DNA of 64,000 nt from an uncultured Pelagibacteraceae bacterium (lineage in GTDB: Bacteria; Pseudomonadota; Alphaproteobacteria; Pelagibacterales; Pelagibacteraceae). Below, one piece after another: positions 1 through 8,003 of this stretch; position 1 is the first letter of the stretch; every line of letters starts with the position of its first letter. Under the pieces are notes generated by a model. The model was not told where the DNA came from, did no database searches, and saw only the letters and a list, made by a program, of their open reading frames with translations. Location: the NCBI GenBank assembly GCA_902596975.1, contig CACJWS010000004.1, positions 45,288-109,287 of the forward strand. The letters are read 5' to 3'. Made by a program: the position numbers and the translations under genes.

Positions 1-1
1 T

Positions 2-238
2 TATAGAGACGGTAAGATGATATTTTTTTATGGTGTAACATTATCATATGCTAGTTATGCCTTGGCTGTATGGGCATTTACAAAAGCTCCAATACCCGTT
101 GTTACATCTTTAAGAGAAACAAGTATTTTATTATCAATATTTATTGGATATTTTTTATTAAAAGAAAGTATCAATTTAAAAAAAATCATATCAATTTTAT
201 TTATTTTAATAGGTGTGATTGGGATTAAATTATTTTAA
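2..238 (+). CDS. EamA/DMT-family membrane transporter, C-terminal end (cut by window)
   Basis: The frame is open to the window edge, so the gene begins upstream; 78 residues are visible. The sequence holds about two and a half hydrophobic segments and the pattern GYFLLKESINLKKIISI, followed by a final hydrophobic helix with a run of Ile/Val/Gly. This matches the end of EamA (drug/metabolite transporter) proteins, in which a conserved Glu follows a helix and one last helix closes the repeat. Such proteins are inner-membrane exporters of small metabolites. The substrate cannot be told from this fragment. The internal ATG at 17 is in frame but is not a believable start because it would lie inside the second EamA repeat. 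Confidence 0.75.
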   Translation, partial: YRDGKMIFFYGVTLSYASYALAVWAFTKAPIPVVTSLRETSILLSIFIGYFLLKESINLKKIISILFILIGVIGIKLF

Positions 239-357
239 TTAAATTGTAACAATCTATAAATATTTTTGTCATTAAAGTTTATTAGAATAATTAACAAAAA
301 TTTTAAATAATAAAACATCTTCATTTCCTCTTTGTTTAAAATTTTGTTGATTAACTA

Positions 358-389
358 CCTTCCCTTTTTTGTTATAAAAAAAGGGAGGG
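358..389. terminator. Hairpin, likely shared terminator
   Basis: A 13-bp stem (358-370 paired with 377-389, one G-T pair) with a 6-nt loop. The T-run and A-run are inside the stem, so it can act in both directions. It lies just past the stop codon of the small minus-strand gene at 404 and downstream of the EamA gene end at 238. No long U-tract follows outside the stem. Confidence 0.6.
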
Positions 390-403
390 ACAATTTTTAT
401 ACA

Positions 404-613
404 TTAATTATTTACAGACGCAGGACTCTCACTGGTTTTCTTTTTAGCTAATTTTTTTGCTTTTTTTTCGGCAACTTTTTTTTCAATACCTGCAATTTTT
501 ATATTAATTTTAGCTAGTTTTTTTTCCTTTAAATTAATCTTATTTTTAAGTTTATCTATTGATTTGATAAACTTTTTTTTTCTTCTTTCATTTTTCTTTA
601 ACATCTTACCCAT
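404..613 (-). CDS. Small lysine-rich protein of unknown function
   Basis: About 69 residues, extremely rich in Lys, with almost no aromatic residues and a heptad-like spacing of Ile/Leu that suggests one long charged helix or coiled coil (residues about 10-55). The tail is Ser/Pro/Ala/Asn. A strong Shine-Dalgarno sequence (AGGAGG, 624-619) lies 5 nt before the ATG at 613; a GTG at 619 overlaps that site and is rejected, and ATG codons at 616 and 604 are less well spaced. Lys-rich basic peptides may bind nucleic acid, but no known family is recognised. It is isolated, with a terminator hairpin directly downstream. Confidence 0.6.
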   Translation of the reverse strand: MGKMLKKNERRKKKFIKSIDKLKNKINLKEKKLAKINIKIAGIEKKVAEKKAKKLAKKKTSESPASVNN

Positions 614-697
614 CATCACCTCCTATGAAAATTTAAATTATTATATTTAATTTAAATTTCTAAGTAAAATAATTTGTCTAAAATTTTGTTATTAAAA

Positions 698-1582
698 TTA
701 TAGTAAAAAATTTACTTTTTTTTGTGAAAATTCAATATCAATCTTATTGTGACATCCAAAATTATCTCCATCAACCTGAACGGGAATTTCAAAATTATTG
801 CAATTAATTTGGATACTTTTTGAATAGGTGGTTATAACAGATTTGTTTCTTGATAAATCTCCATAAATAATTATCAAAATAATATAATACATTAATTTTA
901 GCCTACTTAAATCTTTAAAAACATAAGTTATTAATCTATCATCAAAAATGTTTGACTTATTTATCTTATGATGACCAGCATAATATTTGGTATTAGAACT
1001 TAATACCCAATCAGCTTGATATTTTTGACCATCAAAGAAAACATCAAGTTTATTATTTTTCATAAATAAAAAATGCTGAAACCCTTTTAAACCAAATATT
1101 ATCTTACCAAGTATTTTTTTTATACGTGTATCAATAGAGTGAACAATTTTAGCATCCCAACCAATACCAGCCATTAAAAAAAAATAATTTTTATTTATTT
1201 TTATAAGATTAGATTGTTTATAATTATTTGATGTTAAAATATTACATATATCGTCTACTTTTTTATTTATCGATAACTCTGCTTGAAGTAAATTGGCTGT
1301 TCCAGCCGGTATGTACCCAATTGCAAATTTATCATTAAAATCATAGTCATTTTTTATCAATTCATTGATAGCAAATGATACTGATCCATCTCCACCAGCA
1401 ACTATCAATCTATCATAATTTTTATTTTTAAATTCCAAAAATATTTCTTTCGCCTCTTTTTCAGATTTGGTTTTGAAATAATCTACAGAGTTGTTAATTT
1501 TTAATTTTTCATAAATCTTATTTACAAATTTTATTTTTTTCCCTGTTGAAGAATTAAGGTTATAAATCAAACAATAATGCAT
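698..1582 (-). CDS. Diacylglycerol kinase-family lipid kinase (YegS/DgkB type)
   Basis: 294 residues. The nucleotide-binding motif GGDGS is at about 63-67, preceded by the N-terminal NLNSSTGK element, and PAGTANLL follows near 92; all three are hallmarks of the DAGK catalytic domain shared by diacylglycerol, sphingoid-base and YegS kinases. No signal peptide. The expected reaction is ATP-dependent phosphorylation of diacylglycerol or a similar lipid alcohol at the inner face of the membrane. It is divergent from plcP with 99 bp between them, and a Pho-box-like repeat on its own strand lies in that gap. This suggests phosphate control and a role in handling the diacylglycerol that PlcP makes. 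The lipid substrate is inferred. Confidence 0.8.
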   Translation of the reverse strand: MHYCLIYNLNSSTGKKIKFVNKIYEKLKINNSVDYFKTKSEKEAKEIFLEFKNKNYDRLIVAGGDGSVSFAINELIKNDYDFNDKFAIGYIPAGTANLLQAELSINKKVDDICNILTSNNYKQSNLIKINKNYFFLMAGIGWDAKIVHSIDTRIKKILGKIIFGLKGFQHFLFMKNNKLDVFFDGQKYQADWVLSSNTKYYAGHHKINKSNIFDDRLITYVFKDLSRLKLMYYIILIIIYGDLSRNKSVITTYSKSIQINCNNFEIPVQVDGDNFGCHNKIDIEFSQKKVNFLL

Positions 1583-1649
1583 AATTTTTTCGTAACTAAT
1601 TTTTAATAAATCTTTAACATTTCAATGACATAAGAATTAAATGATTCGA

Positions 1650-1667
1650 GTTACAGTTGTGTTACAA
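1650..1667 (-). promoter_or_regulatory. Pho-box-like direct repeat in the dgk/plcP divergent region
   Basis: Read on the minus strand it is TTGTAAC, ACAA, CTGTAAC: two 7-bp half-sites 11 bp apart, as in the PhoB-binding consensus CTGTCAT-N4-CTGTCAT. It points toward the lipid kinase gene and ends 14 bp from the plcP start codon, so it could also affect plcP. No footprint data are available; the call rests on the match and on the phosphate context. Confidence 0.55.
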
Positions 1668-1681
1668 AATAGGTTTTTTTA

Positions 1682-2488
1682 ATGCCTCCGTTATTAAAAT
1701 ATAGGAGTATATTTATATCTGATGTGCATCTTGGCACCAAAGGTTGTCAAGCTAACAAGCTTTTAGAATTTTTTAAGAATTCAAGATCTGAGAACCTTTA
1801 TTTAGTTGGAGATATAATCGATGTTTGGGCAATGCAAAAGAGTTTCTATTGGCCTCAAGAGCATAATGATGTCATACAAAAAATATTGAGAAAAGCCAGG
1901 CACGGGACAAAAGTATTTTACATAATTGGAAATCATGATGAGGTATTTAGAAAATTTATTCCAATGCATTTAGGTGATATTAAAATAGTAAATAGAGTTA
2001 TTCATGAAACGCAGTTAGGAAAAAAATATTTAGTTGTTCATGGTGATGCTTGGGACGGAGTAATGAAATATGCTAAATGGCTTTCTAAATTAGGAGCTAT
2101 TGCCTATGAATTATTACTTAAAATTAATGTTATTATAAATTTTTTTAGAAAATTGAGAGGTAAAGACTATTGGTCATTGGCAAAATTTTTAAAATATAAG
2201 GTAAAAAATGCTGTAAAATTTATAGGTGAATATGAAAACACACTTTCTTCATATGCAAAAAGGAAAAAATTTGATGGAATAATTTGTGGACACATACATC
2301 ATGCTGAAAATTTAAATCTTGATGGTGTTAATTATTTAAATTGTGGCGATTGGGTTGAGTCATGTACAGCCTTGGCAGAAAAATATGATGGAACTTTTGA
2401 GATAATTTATTGGGATAAAAAAAGAAACGAATATATTTCAGAAAATATTGATAATAACAGGATCGGTTCATTCAAAAAAGCATCTTAA
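1682..2488 (+). CDS. plcP: PlcP-like metallophosphoesterase (phospholipase C type; LpxH-related)
   Basis: 268 residues with every calcineurin-type metal motif: D14-x-H16 (SDVHLG), GDIID 43-47, GNHDE 83-87, HGDAWD 120-125 and GHIHH 203-207. The fold is shared with LpxH (UDP-diacylglucosamine pyrophosphatase). What favours PlcP is the next gene, an Agt-like glycosyltransferase, and the phoR-pst locus beyond it: in marine bacteria the PlcP/Agt pair is known to strip phosphate head groups from phospholipids and replace them with sugars under phosphate limitation. The agt start follows the stop by 3 nt, so the two are translated from one message. The predicted product is diacylglycerol plus a phosphorylated head group. 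LpxH activity cannot be excluded from sequence alone. Confidence 0.75.
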   Translation: MPPLLKYRSIFISDVHLGTKGCQANKLLEFFKNSRSENLYLVGDIIDVWAMQKSFYWPQEHNDVIQKILRKARHGTKVFYIIGNHDEVFRKFIPMHLGDIKIVNRVIHETQLGKKYLVVHGDAWDGVMKYAKWLSKLGAIAYELLLKINVIINFFRKLRGKDYWSLAKFLKYKVKNAVKFIGEYENTLSSYAKRKKFDGIICGHIHHAENLNLDGVNYLNCGDWVESCTALAEKYDGTFEIIYWDKKRNEYISENIDNNRIGSFKKAS

Positions 2489-2491
2489 AGA

Positions 2492-3499
2492 ATGAAAATA
2501 TTAATTGTTACCGATGCTTATTACCCTCAAGTTAATGGTGTTGTAAGAACTCTCCACGAAACTGGTGAAATTCTTAAATCACAAGGTCAAACTATTGAAT
2601 ATATTACTCCTCAACAATTTCTTACCATGCCCATGCCAAAATATAATGAAATTAGATTGTCCTTAAATGTTTGGCCCCGTGTAAGTAACTTAATTAAATC
2701 AATTAAACCTGATGCAATACATATTGCAACAGAAGGACCCTTAGGGTTTATGGCACGAAGACATTGCATTAAAAATGGCTTAAAATTTACCACAAGTTTT
2801 CACACAAGATTTGATAAATACATGAAACTTTATATGCCTATCATTCCAGCTAAATGGTCAGAAAAATTTTTATGCAATTTTCATAATAAAGCTGAAAAAA
2901 TTTTAGTAACAACAGAATCTATGCGTGAAGAATTAATTTCTTTAGGTATTGATAACAATAAAATGGTTACATGGACCAGAGGAGGTAATCATGGTGCATT
3001 TAAAAACCCCATTAAGAAAGACTTACCTTATAAAAGACCTATATGGATATATGTTGGAAGAATTGCTGTTGAAAAAAATATCAAAGCATTTTTAGATTTA
3101 GATCTTGAAGGTACTAAAATTATAATTGGTAAAGGTCCTGATTTAAACAATTTAAAAAAAAAGTTTCCAAAAGACATTTTTTTAGGTGAGAAAACAAATG
3201 GAGAATTAGCTTCTCATTTTGCATCATCTGATGTTTTTGTATTTCCAAGTAAAACAGATACGTTTGGTATAGTTGTCTTAGAGTCTTTAAATTGTGGCAC
3301 ACCAGTCGCAGCTTACCCTGTACCGGGACCTAAAGATATATTAGGGGGTACTAATATTGATACTTTAGATAATGATTTGAAAACCTCTGCTTTAAAAGCT
3401 TTGAAGGTAAGTCGTCAAGATTGTCTTGATTTTGCAAAAAAATATTCTTGGGAGGAAACGGCAAAAATATTTTTTGAAAATATTTCACCTAATAATTAA
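2492..3499 (+). CDS. agt: Agt-like glycosyltransferase family 4, membrane glycolipid synthesis
   Basis: 335 residues with a GT-B fold. The N-terminal acceptor domain opens with DAYYPQVNGVVRT (8-20), typical of PimA/SqdX-like lipid glycosyltransferases. The C-terminal donor domain has YVGRIAVEKN (187-196) and the E-x7-E region with FGIVVLE (258-264) followed by GTP. No transmembrane segment; it is likely a peripheral inner-membrane enzyme. Directly after plcP, it would transfer glucose, galactose or glucuronate from a nucleotide sugar to diacylglycerol, producing phosphorus-free lipid. The sugar donor cannot be read from the sequence. phoR begins 35 bp downstream. Confidence 0.78.
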   Translation: MKILIVTDAYYPQVNGVVRTLHETGEILKSQGQTIEYITPQQFLTMPMPKYNEIRLSLNVWPRVSNLIKSIKPDAIHIATEGPLGFMARRHCIKNGLKFTTSFHTRFDKYMKLYMPIIPAKWSEKFLCNFHNKAEKILVTTESMREELISLGIDNNKMVTWTRGGNHGAFKNPIKKDLPYKRPIWIYVGRIAVEKNIKAFLDLDLEGTKIIIGKGPDLNNLKKKFPKDIFLGEKTNGELASHFASSDVFVFPSKTDTFGIVVLESLNCGTPVAAYPVPGPKDILGGTNIDTLDNDLKTSALKALKVSRQDCLDFAKKYSWEETAKIFFENISPNN

Positions 3500-3533
3500 A
3501 GACAATATACATTACATTTGTTAAAACATATCC

Positions 3534-4682
3534 ATGTTTTGGGCAGAGTTGATACTTATAGTTATAATAATCATTTTATTATATTTTTTATTTAAAAAAA
3601 ATATTAAGCCAGAAAACACAGCACCAGTTGTAAACAAGACTAATAAGGATGATTTAGGAAAAAGAGTAATTATTGAAGAATTAGAAGATCAATTCTTTGC
3701 TTTAGATAAATATAATTTAATCAAATATCTAAACAAAAGTGCAAAACAACGTTTTGGAGAAAACTTAATTGATAAAAATATTTCAAGTGTAATAAGAGAT
3801 ACAAAATTATTAGAAACGATTGAAGAGGCTATCAAAGATCAAACTACAAAAAATGTCAATGTAGAAATAAATTTACCATCTTATCAACTTTACAAAATCT
3901 ATGTTATTCCTGGTCCGACCTATTTGTTTCCAGAAATAAACTCTGTCGTATTGTTTCTAAAAGATTTTACAGAAATAACAAAAGCACAAAAACTAAAAAC
4001 TGATTTTGTTGCAAATGTGAGTCATGAATTAAGAACACCTTTAGTTTCGATTAAAGGTTCTTTAGAAACTATTCTTGGACCAGCTTCAAAAGACCAAGAG
4101 GCGCAAAAAAAATTTATGTCTATCATGTCTGATCAAGTATTAAGAATGGAAAACCTAATCAATGATTTATTGATTTTAAGTAGAATAGAATTGGAAGAAC
4201 ATATCAAGCCTAATAAAATTGTGAGCTTAAATGATCTTTTTACAAATATTAAAAGTAACTTTGAATTAATTCTTAAAAAAAAGAAAATCAATTTACATAT
4301 TGAACTTATGGAACCAACCTTAGTTTTTGGTGATAATGATAAATTGTTAACTGTATTTTCAAATTTAATTGATAATTCAATTAAATATTCACAAGATGGA
4401 AAAAATATATACGTAAAAAGTCAAAATAGTGAAGGTAAATTAATTGATAAAAATATTGCCATTAGCATTAAAGATGAAGGTGTCGGAATACCTCACCAGC
4501 TAATTCCAAGAATAACTGAGAGATTTTTTAGAGTAGATACAGAAAAAAGTAAAAAGGTTGGTGGTACAGGTTTAGGTTTAGCTATAATGAAACATATTAT
4601 ATCTCAACACAGAGGTGACTATGAGATTCTCAGTAAAGTTAATGAAGGTACTGAAATTAAGATATATCTTCCAACAAAATAA
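3534..4682 (+). CDS. phoR: PhoR-like sensor histidine kinase
   Basis: 382 residues. One N-terminal membrane helix (about 5-20), a cytoplasmic PAS-like region (about 45-145), then the phosphoacceptor motif SHELRTP with His164, and a C-terminal ATPase domain with the N box (NLIDNSIKYS), DEGVGIP and GGTGLGLAI. A single N-terminal anchor with no periplasmic sensing domain fits PhoR, which reads phosphate through PstSCAB-PhoU. Its partner phoB lies about 6 kb downstream, after pstSCAB-phoU, so kinase and regulator are separated, unlike the usual phoB-phoR pair. Autophosphorylation and transfer to PhoB follow from the family. Confidence 0.88.
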   Translation: MFWAELILIVIIIILLYFLFKKNIKPENTAPVVNKTNKDDLGKRVIIEELEDQFFALDKYNLIKYLNKSAKQRFGENLIDKNISSVIRDTKLLETIEEAIKDQTTKNVNVEINLPSYQLYKIYVIPGPTYLFPEINSVVLFLKDFTEITKAQKLKTDFVANVSHELRTPLVSIKGSLETILGPASKDQEAQKKFMSIMSDQVLRMENLINDLLILSRIELEEHIKPNKIVSLNDLFTNIKSNFELILKKKKINLHIELMEPTLVFGDNDKLLTVFSNLIDNSIKYSQDGKNIYVKSQNSEGKLIDKNIAISIKDEGVGIPHQLIPRITERFFRVDTEKSKKVGGTGLGLAIMKHIISQHRGDYEILSKVNEGTEIKIYLPTK

Positions 4683-4776
4683 TTAATTTAAAAAATTGTT
4701 TAAAATTAACTCTTATTCAACCAAGATTTAACAAATCTTTTGTTGATTCGTAACTTAGTTTATTTAAAATTAGTTT

Positions 4777-5385
4777 ATGATTAAGATATTACATAGTATT
4801 TTAATTATTATTTTTTTTTTAATGTCGATCATTACTAAAAGTAATGCATCTGATATTTCTACAATTTTAAGAAACCAGCAATTAACTGTTTTTGATATTG
4901 GTATCTTTAGATTACAGGAAGACTTAAAAAGTGCATATCCTGAAATAAAAAAACATAAAGATGTACCATACGAAGATATATATATAGATGTTCTCAGTTC
5001 CTATTGGAGAAATACAGTAGATTTAATTGTTTCAATTCCAGTAAATGAAAATTTAAAAAAAGAGAACTACATGTCAGATTCATTGAGATGTCGAAACATA
5101 TTTAATTCTGTTAGAGATCATTTACTGAGAAATGAAAATATGAGTAATTATAGGTTTACTATGGCGACAAGCTATTTAACATCTATTTTTTCTACTCCTA
5201 CTAGTTGGCCAAAATGGCGTTATGACCAAAGTGTTCTTGAGGAATTAGTTAATTTGGTAAAACTGGAAGTTGTCTTAAGACCAACCCCAGATCTTGCTTT
5301 TAAGGATAACGTAAATCCAGTTTCATGCAAAGGTGGTCTAGAAACTGAAAATAGTGAGATTATTGTCTCAATGAAATACAACTAA
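4777..5385 (+). CDS. Exported protein of unknown function within the phosphate locus
   Basis: 202 residues. Residues 1-24 form a signal peptide (hydrophobic core then SNAS), so the mature protein is probably periplasmic. The mature part has two widely spaced Cys residues (in LRCRNIF and VSCKGG) that could form a disulfide, and a Trp/Tyr-containing middle (TSWPKWRYDQS). I recognise no family. It sits between phoR and pstS, 94 bp after phoR, and ends just before the pstS Pho box, so its transcription is probably separate from pstS. Position alone suggests a part in phosphate acquisition; no function is claimed. Confidence 0.7.
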   Translation: MIKILHSILIIIFFLMSIITKSNASDISTILRNQQLTVFDIGIFRLQEDLKSAYPEIKKHKDVPYEDIYIDVLSSYWRNTVDLIVSIPVNENLKKENYMSDSLRCRNIFNSVRDHLLRNENMSNYRFTMATSYLTSIFSTPTSWPKWRYDQSVLEELVNLVKLEVVLRPTPDLAFKDNVNPVSCKGGLETENSEIIVSMKYN

Positions 5386-5406
5386 AAAGTTAGGTTTTTA
5401 ACAAAA

Positions 5407-5424
5407 CTGTAATAATTCTGTAAT
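5407..5424 (+). promoter_or_regulatory. Pho box upstream of pstS
   Basis: A perfect direct repeat CTGTAAT-AATT-CTGTAAT with 11-bp spacing, matching the PhoB consensus CTGTCAT-N4-CTGTCAT in all positions but one per half-site. A weaker half-site (TTTTAAC) sits 11 bp further upstream. An A/T-rich -10 candidate (TTTATAC) follows around 5442-5448 and the pstS start is 71 bp downstream of the box. This is the clearest Pho box in the window. Confidence 0.75.
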
Positions 5425-5494
5425 ATTAAAGATTCAATAAATTTATACGAGTCAGGCATCTTTTAATTAATAAATAACGAAAGGATTAAAGATA

Positions 5495-6526
5495 ATGAAA
5501 AATCTAACTATAGTGATTGCTTCTTTAGTTGCTCTATCAATAGCAACTGTTGCTCAAGCAAGAGATCAAATTAAGATAGTTGGTTCGTCTACAGTATTCC
5601 CTTACGCGACTGTTGTTGCTGAAAGATTTGGTGGTTCAGGATTCAAAACTCCTGTAATCGAGTCGACTGGTACTGGTGGAGGAGCTAAACTATTCTGTGC
5701 TGGTGTTGGTGAGCAACATCCAGATATTACAAATGCATCAAGAGCTATGAAAGACAAAGAGAAAGCCCTATGTAAGAAAAATGGTGTAAATGATATTGTT
5801 GAGATCGTAATTGGTAACGATGGTATTACATTAGCTTACAGCAAAGATGCAAAACCAGTAAACTTTACTAAAGAACAATTATATTTAGCATTAGCTGCTC
5901 ATACAGTAGTTGATGGTAAGTTAGTTCCAAATATTTATAAAACTTGGGACCAAATTGACCCTAGCTTACCAAAACAAAAAATTTCAGTAATGATCCCACC
6001 AGGAACATCAGGAACTAGAGATGCTTGGAATTCTTTAGTAATGAAAAAAGGTATGACTAAAGAAGCTAAAGCTCTTTATAAAGCAGGCTTTGAAGCTGGA
6101 AATAAAAAATACAAAAAACCACAAAAACTTTACAGAGAAGATGGAGCTGCTATTGAAGTAGGAGAAAACGATAGTTTAATCATCCAAAAGTTAACTCAAG
6201 ATAAAGATATGTTTGGTTTCTTTGGTTTCAGCTATTTCTTAGCTGCTAAAGATAAATTACAAGCTGCTAGCATAGATGGTGGACAACCCTCTCTAGCGAG
6301 TATTCAAGACTACAGTTATGCAGTTGCAAGACCATTATTTTTCTATGTGAAAAAAGCTCACGTTGGAGTAATCCCAGGATTACATGAGTTTGTGAAAGAA
6401 TTCACAACTAAGAAAGCTATTGGAAAAGGTGGTTACTTAGCAGATATTGGTTTAGTTCCATTAGACTCTAAGTTGTATAAAACAACTAGAACTAATGCTA
6501 CGAAGCTAGTTGCTATGGGTAATTAA
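5495..6526 (+). CDS. pstS: Phosphate ABC transporter, periplasmic phosphate-binding protein
   Basis: 343 residues with a signal peptide (1-22, ending VAQA). The mature protein starts with the phosphate-loop motif KIVGSSTVFPY and has ESTGTGGGAK and PPGTSGTRDAW, the loops that hold phosphate in PstS. A good Shine-Dalgarno (GAAAGGA) precedes the ATG. It carries phosphate to the PstC/PstA permease. A strong hairpin terminator follows the stop by about 30 bp, which should make pstS the most abundant message of the operon. Codon use seems richer in G/C-ending codons than the neighbours, as expected for a highly expressed gene. Confidence 0.96.
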   Translation: MKNLTIVIASLVALSIATVAQARDQIKIVGSSTVFPYATVVAERFGGSGFKTPVIESTGTGGGAKLFCAGVGEQHPDITNASRAMKDKEKALCKKNGVNDIVEIVIGNDGITLAYSKDAKPVNFTKEQLYLALAAHTVVDGKLVPNIYKTWDQIDPSLPKQKISVMIPPGTSGTRDAWNSLVMKKGMTKEAKALYKAGFEAGNKKYKKPQKLYREDGAAIEVGENDSLIIQKLTQDKDMFGFFGFSYFLAAKDKLQAASIDGGQPSLASIQDYSYAVARPLFFYVKKAHVGVIPGLHEFVKEFTTKKAIGKGGYLADIGLVPLDSKLYKTTRTNATKLVAMGN

Positions 6527-6556
6527 TTATTACTCTGTTAACAAATAATTAAAAAA

Positions 6557-6582
6557 GGGGTCTTTTTAGACCCCTTTTTTTT
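6557..6582 (+). terminator. Intrinsic terminator between pstS and pstC
   Basis: The stem GGGGTCT/AGACCCC (6557-6563 with 6568-6574) has a TTTT loop and is followed by eight T. It is the strongest intrinsic terminator in the window. Its place inside the pst operon suggests partial read-through, giving much more pstS than pstCAB transcript. Confidence 0.9.
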
Positions 6583-6617
6583 GAAATAAGAGTAAAGTTC
6601 TCAATAAAGGAGATTCT

Positions 6618-8003
6618 TTGAACTTAATATTGTTTACATTTATTGTTCTTCTGGGTTTCACAAGTTATTATTTTGGACGTAGAAAAGCATATACAATTCA
6701 ATCTACAAATAAAAGATTAACTGCATTACCACAATTTTATGGTTATTATCTTGCAATTTGGTGTGCAATACCAGCTTTTATAATTTTTTCTTTATGGGCA
6801 ATTTTTGAGCCCACAATTGTAAAATTATTAATCTTAAGTGATTATTCAAATCAAGGCTATCTTGATGATGAATTAAATTTAATTTACGAAAAAACAAAAG
6901 CATTGTCTCGAGGACAATTTACCGGAGAAATTACACCTTTTATTGAGGCTTCAGCTGAAAAATATTTAAGTCTTCGATCAATAGCTCAAAGTTCAAAAGC
7001 TGTTATAGTATTATCTATAATTATTGCCTCTGTTGCTTACGCTTATAAAAAAATTTCATCTAATTCTAGAACAAGAGAACCAGTTGAAAAATTTTTGAAA
7101 GTAGTTTTATTTACAGCTTCTTTAGCTGCAATATTAACTACTGTTGGAATAGTATTTTCACTTATATTTCAAACTATAGATTTTTTTAAAGTAATTCCAT
7201 TATTTGATTTTGTCTTTGGAACTCATTGGTATCCTGCAAAAGCTTTTGTTAGAGATTCTTCAGAGGCTTTAGATCCGACAATGTACTCCGATACTTTTGG
7301 AGCAGTCCCTATTTTTGCTGGTACTTTTTTTATTGCTTTCATAGCTATGTGTGTTGCTATTCCTATTGGACTAATGAGTGGAATTTATTTGGCTGAGTAT
7401 GCATCAGTTAAAGTTAGACAATACGCAAAACCTTTAATTGAAATTTTAGCTGGTATACCAACAGTTGTTTATGGATTTTTTGCTGCTCTAACAGTTGGAC
7501 CTTTTTTAAAGGAAATAGGTAATAGCATGGGTTTAGACGTTTCAGCTGAAAGCGCTTTAGCGGCAGGCGGAGTAATGGGCATTATGATTATACCATTCAT
7601 TTCAAGTTTAAGTGACGATGTGATTACAAGTGTACCTCAAAGTTTAAGAGATGGAAGTTACGCTATGGGAGCAACTAAATCAGAAACGATAAAAAAAGTT
7701 ATTTTTCCTGCAGCATTACCAGGTATTGTTGGTTCTATTTTATTAGGTGTTTCAAGAGCAATTGGAGAAACAATGATAGTTGTTATGGCCTCTGGTTTAG
7801 CTGCTAATTTAACTTTAAATCCATTAGAATCTACTTCAACAATTACAGCGCAAATTGTTGTAATATTAATTGGAGATCAAGCTTTTGGCGACCCAAAAAC
7901 GCAAGCTGCATTTGCTTTAGGTATGTCATTATTTTTAGTAACGCTCTGTTTGAATATTGTGGCCTTAAGAGTAGTTAAAAAATATAGAGAAAAATATGAA
8001 TAA
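6618..8003 (+). CDS. pstC: Phosphate ABC transporter permease PstC
   Basis: 461 residues, longer than the roughly 320 of the E. coli protein because of an N-terminal extension with its own membrane helices and a loop (about 60-120). The C-terminal half is the classic permease domain with the EAA-type loop (YAMGATKSETIKKVIFPAALPGI). The start is TTG at 6618, set by a Shine-Dalgarno AAAGGAG at 6606-6612; no ATG fits. The TTG start and the upstream terminator both favour low expression relative to pstS. It pairs with PstA to form the channel. Confidence 0.94.
   Translation: MNLILFTFIVLLGFTSYYFGRRKAYTIQSTNKRLTALPQFYGYYLAIWCAIPAFIIFSLWAIFEPTIVKLLILSDYSNQGYLDDELNLIYEKTKALSRGQFTGEITPFIEASAEKYLSLRSIAQSSKAVIVLSIIIASVAYAYKKISSNSRTREPVEKFLKVVLFTASLAAILTTVGIVFSLIFQTIDFFKVIPLFDFVFGTHWYPAKAFVRDSSEALDPTMYSDTFGAVPIFAGTFFIAFIAMCVAIPIGLMSGIYLAEYASVKVRQYAKPLIEILAGIPTVVYGFFAALTVGPFLKEIGNSMGLDVSAESALAAGGVMGIMIIPFISSLSDDVITSVPQSLRDGSYAMGATKSETIKKVIFPAALPGIVGSILLGVSRAIGETMIVVMASGLAANLTLNPLESTSTITAQIVVILIGDQAFGDPKTQAAFALGMSLFLVTLCLNIVALRVVKKYREKYE

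Noticed and set aside
4723..4740. Short hairpin after phoR as a terminator
   Set aside because: The 7-bp A/T-rich stem has a 3-nt loop and no proper T-run; too weak to call.
5396..5402. A third Pho half-site (TTTTAAC) before pstS
   Set aside because: Correct 11-bp phase but only four of seven bases match; kept as a note, not as part of the box.
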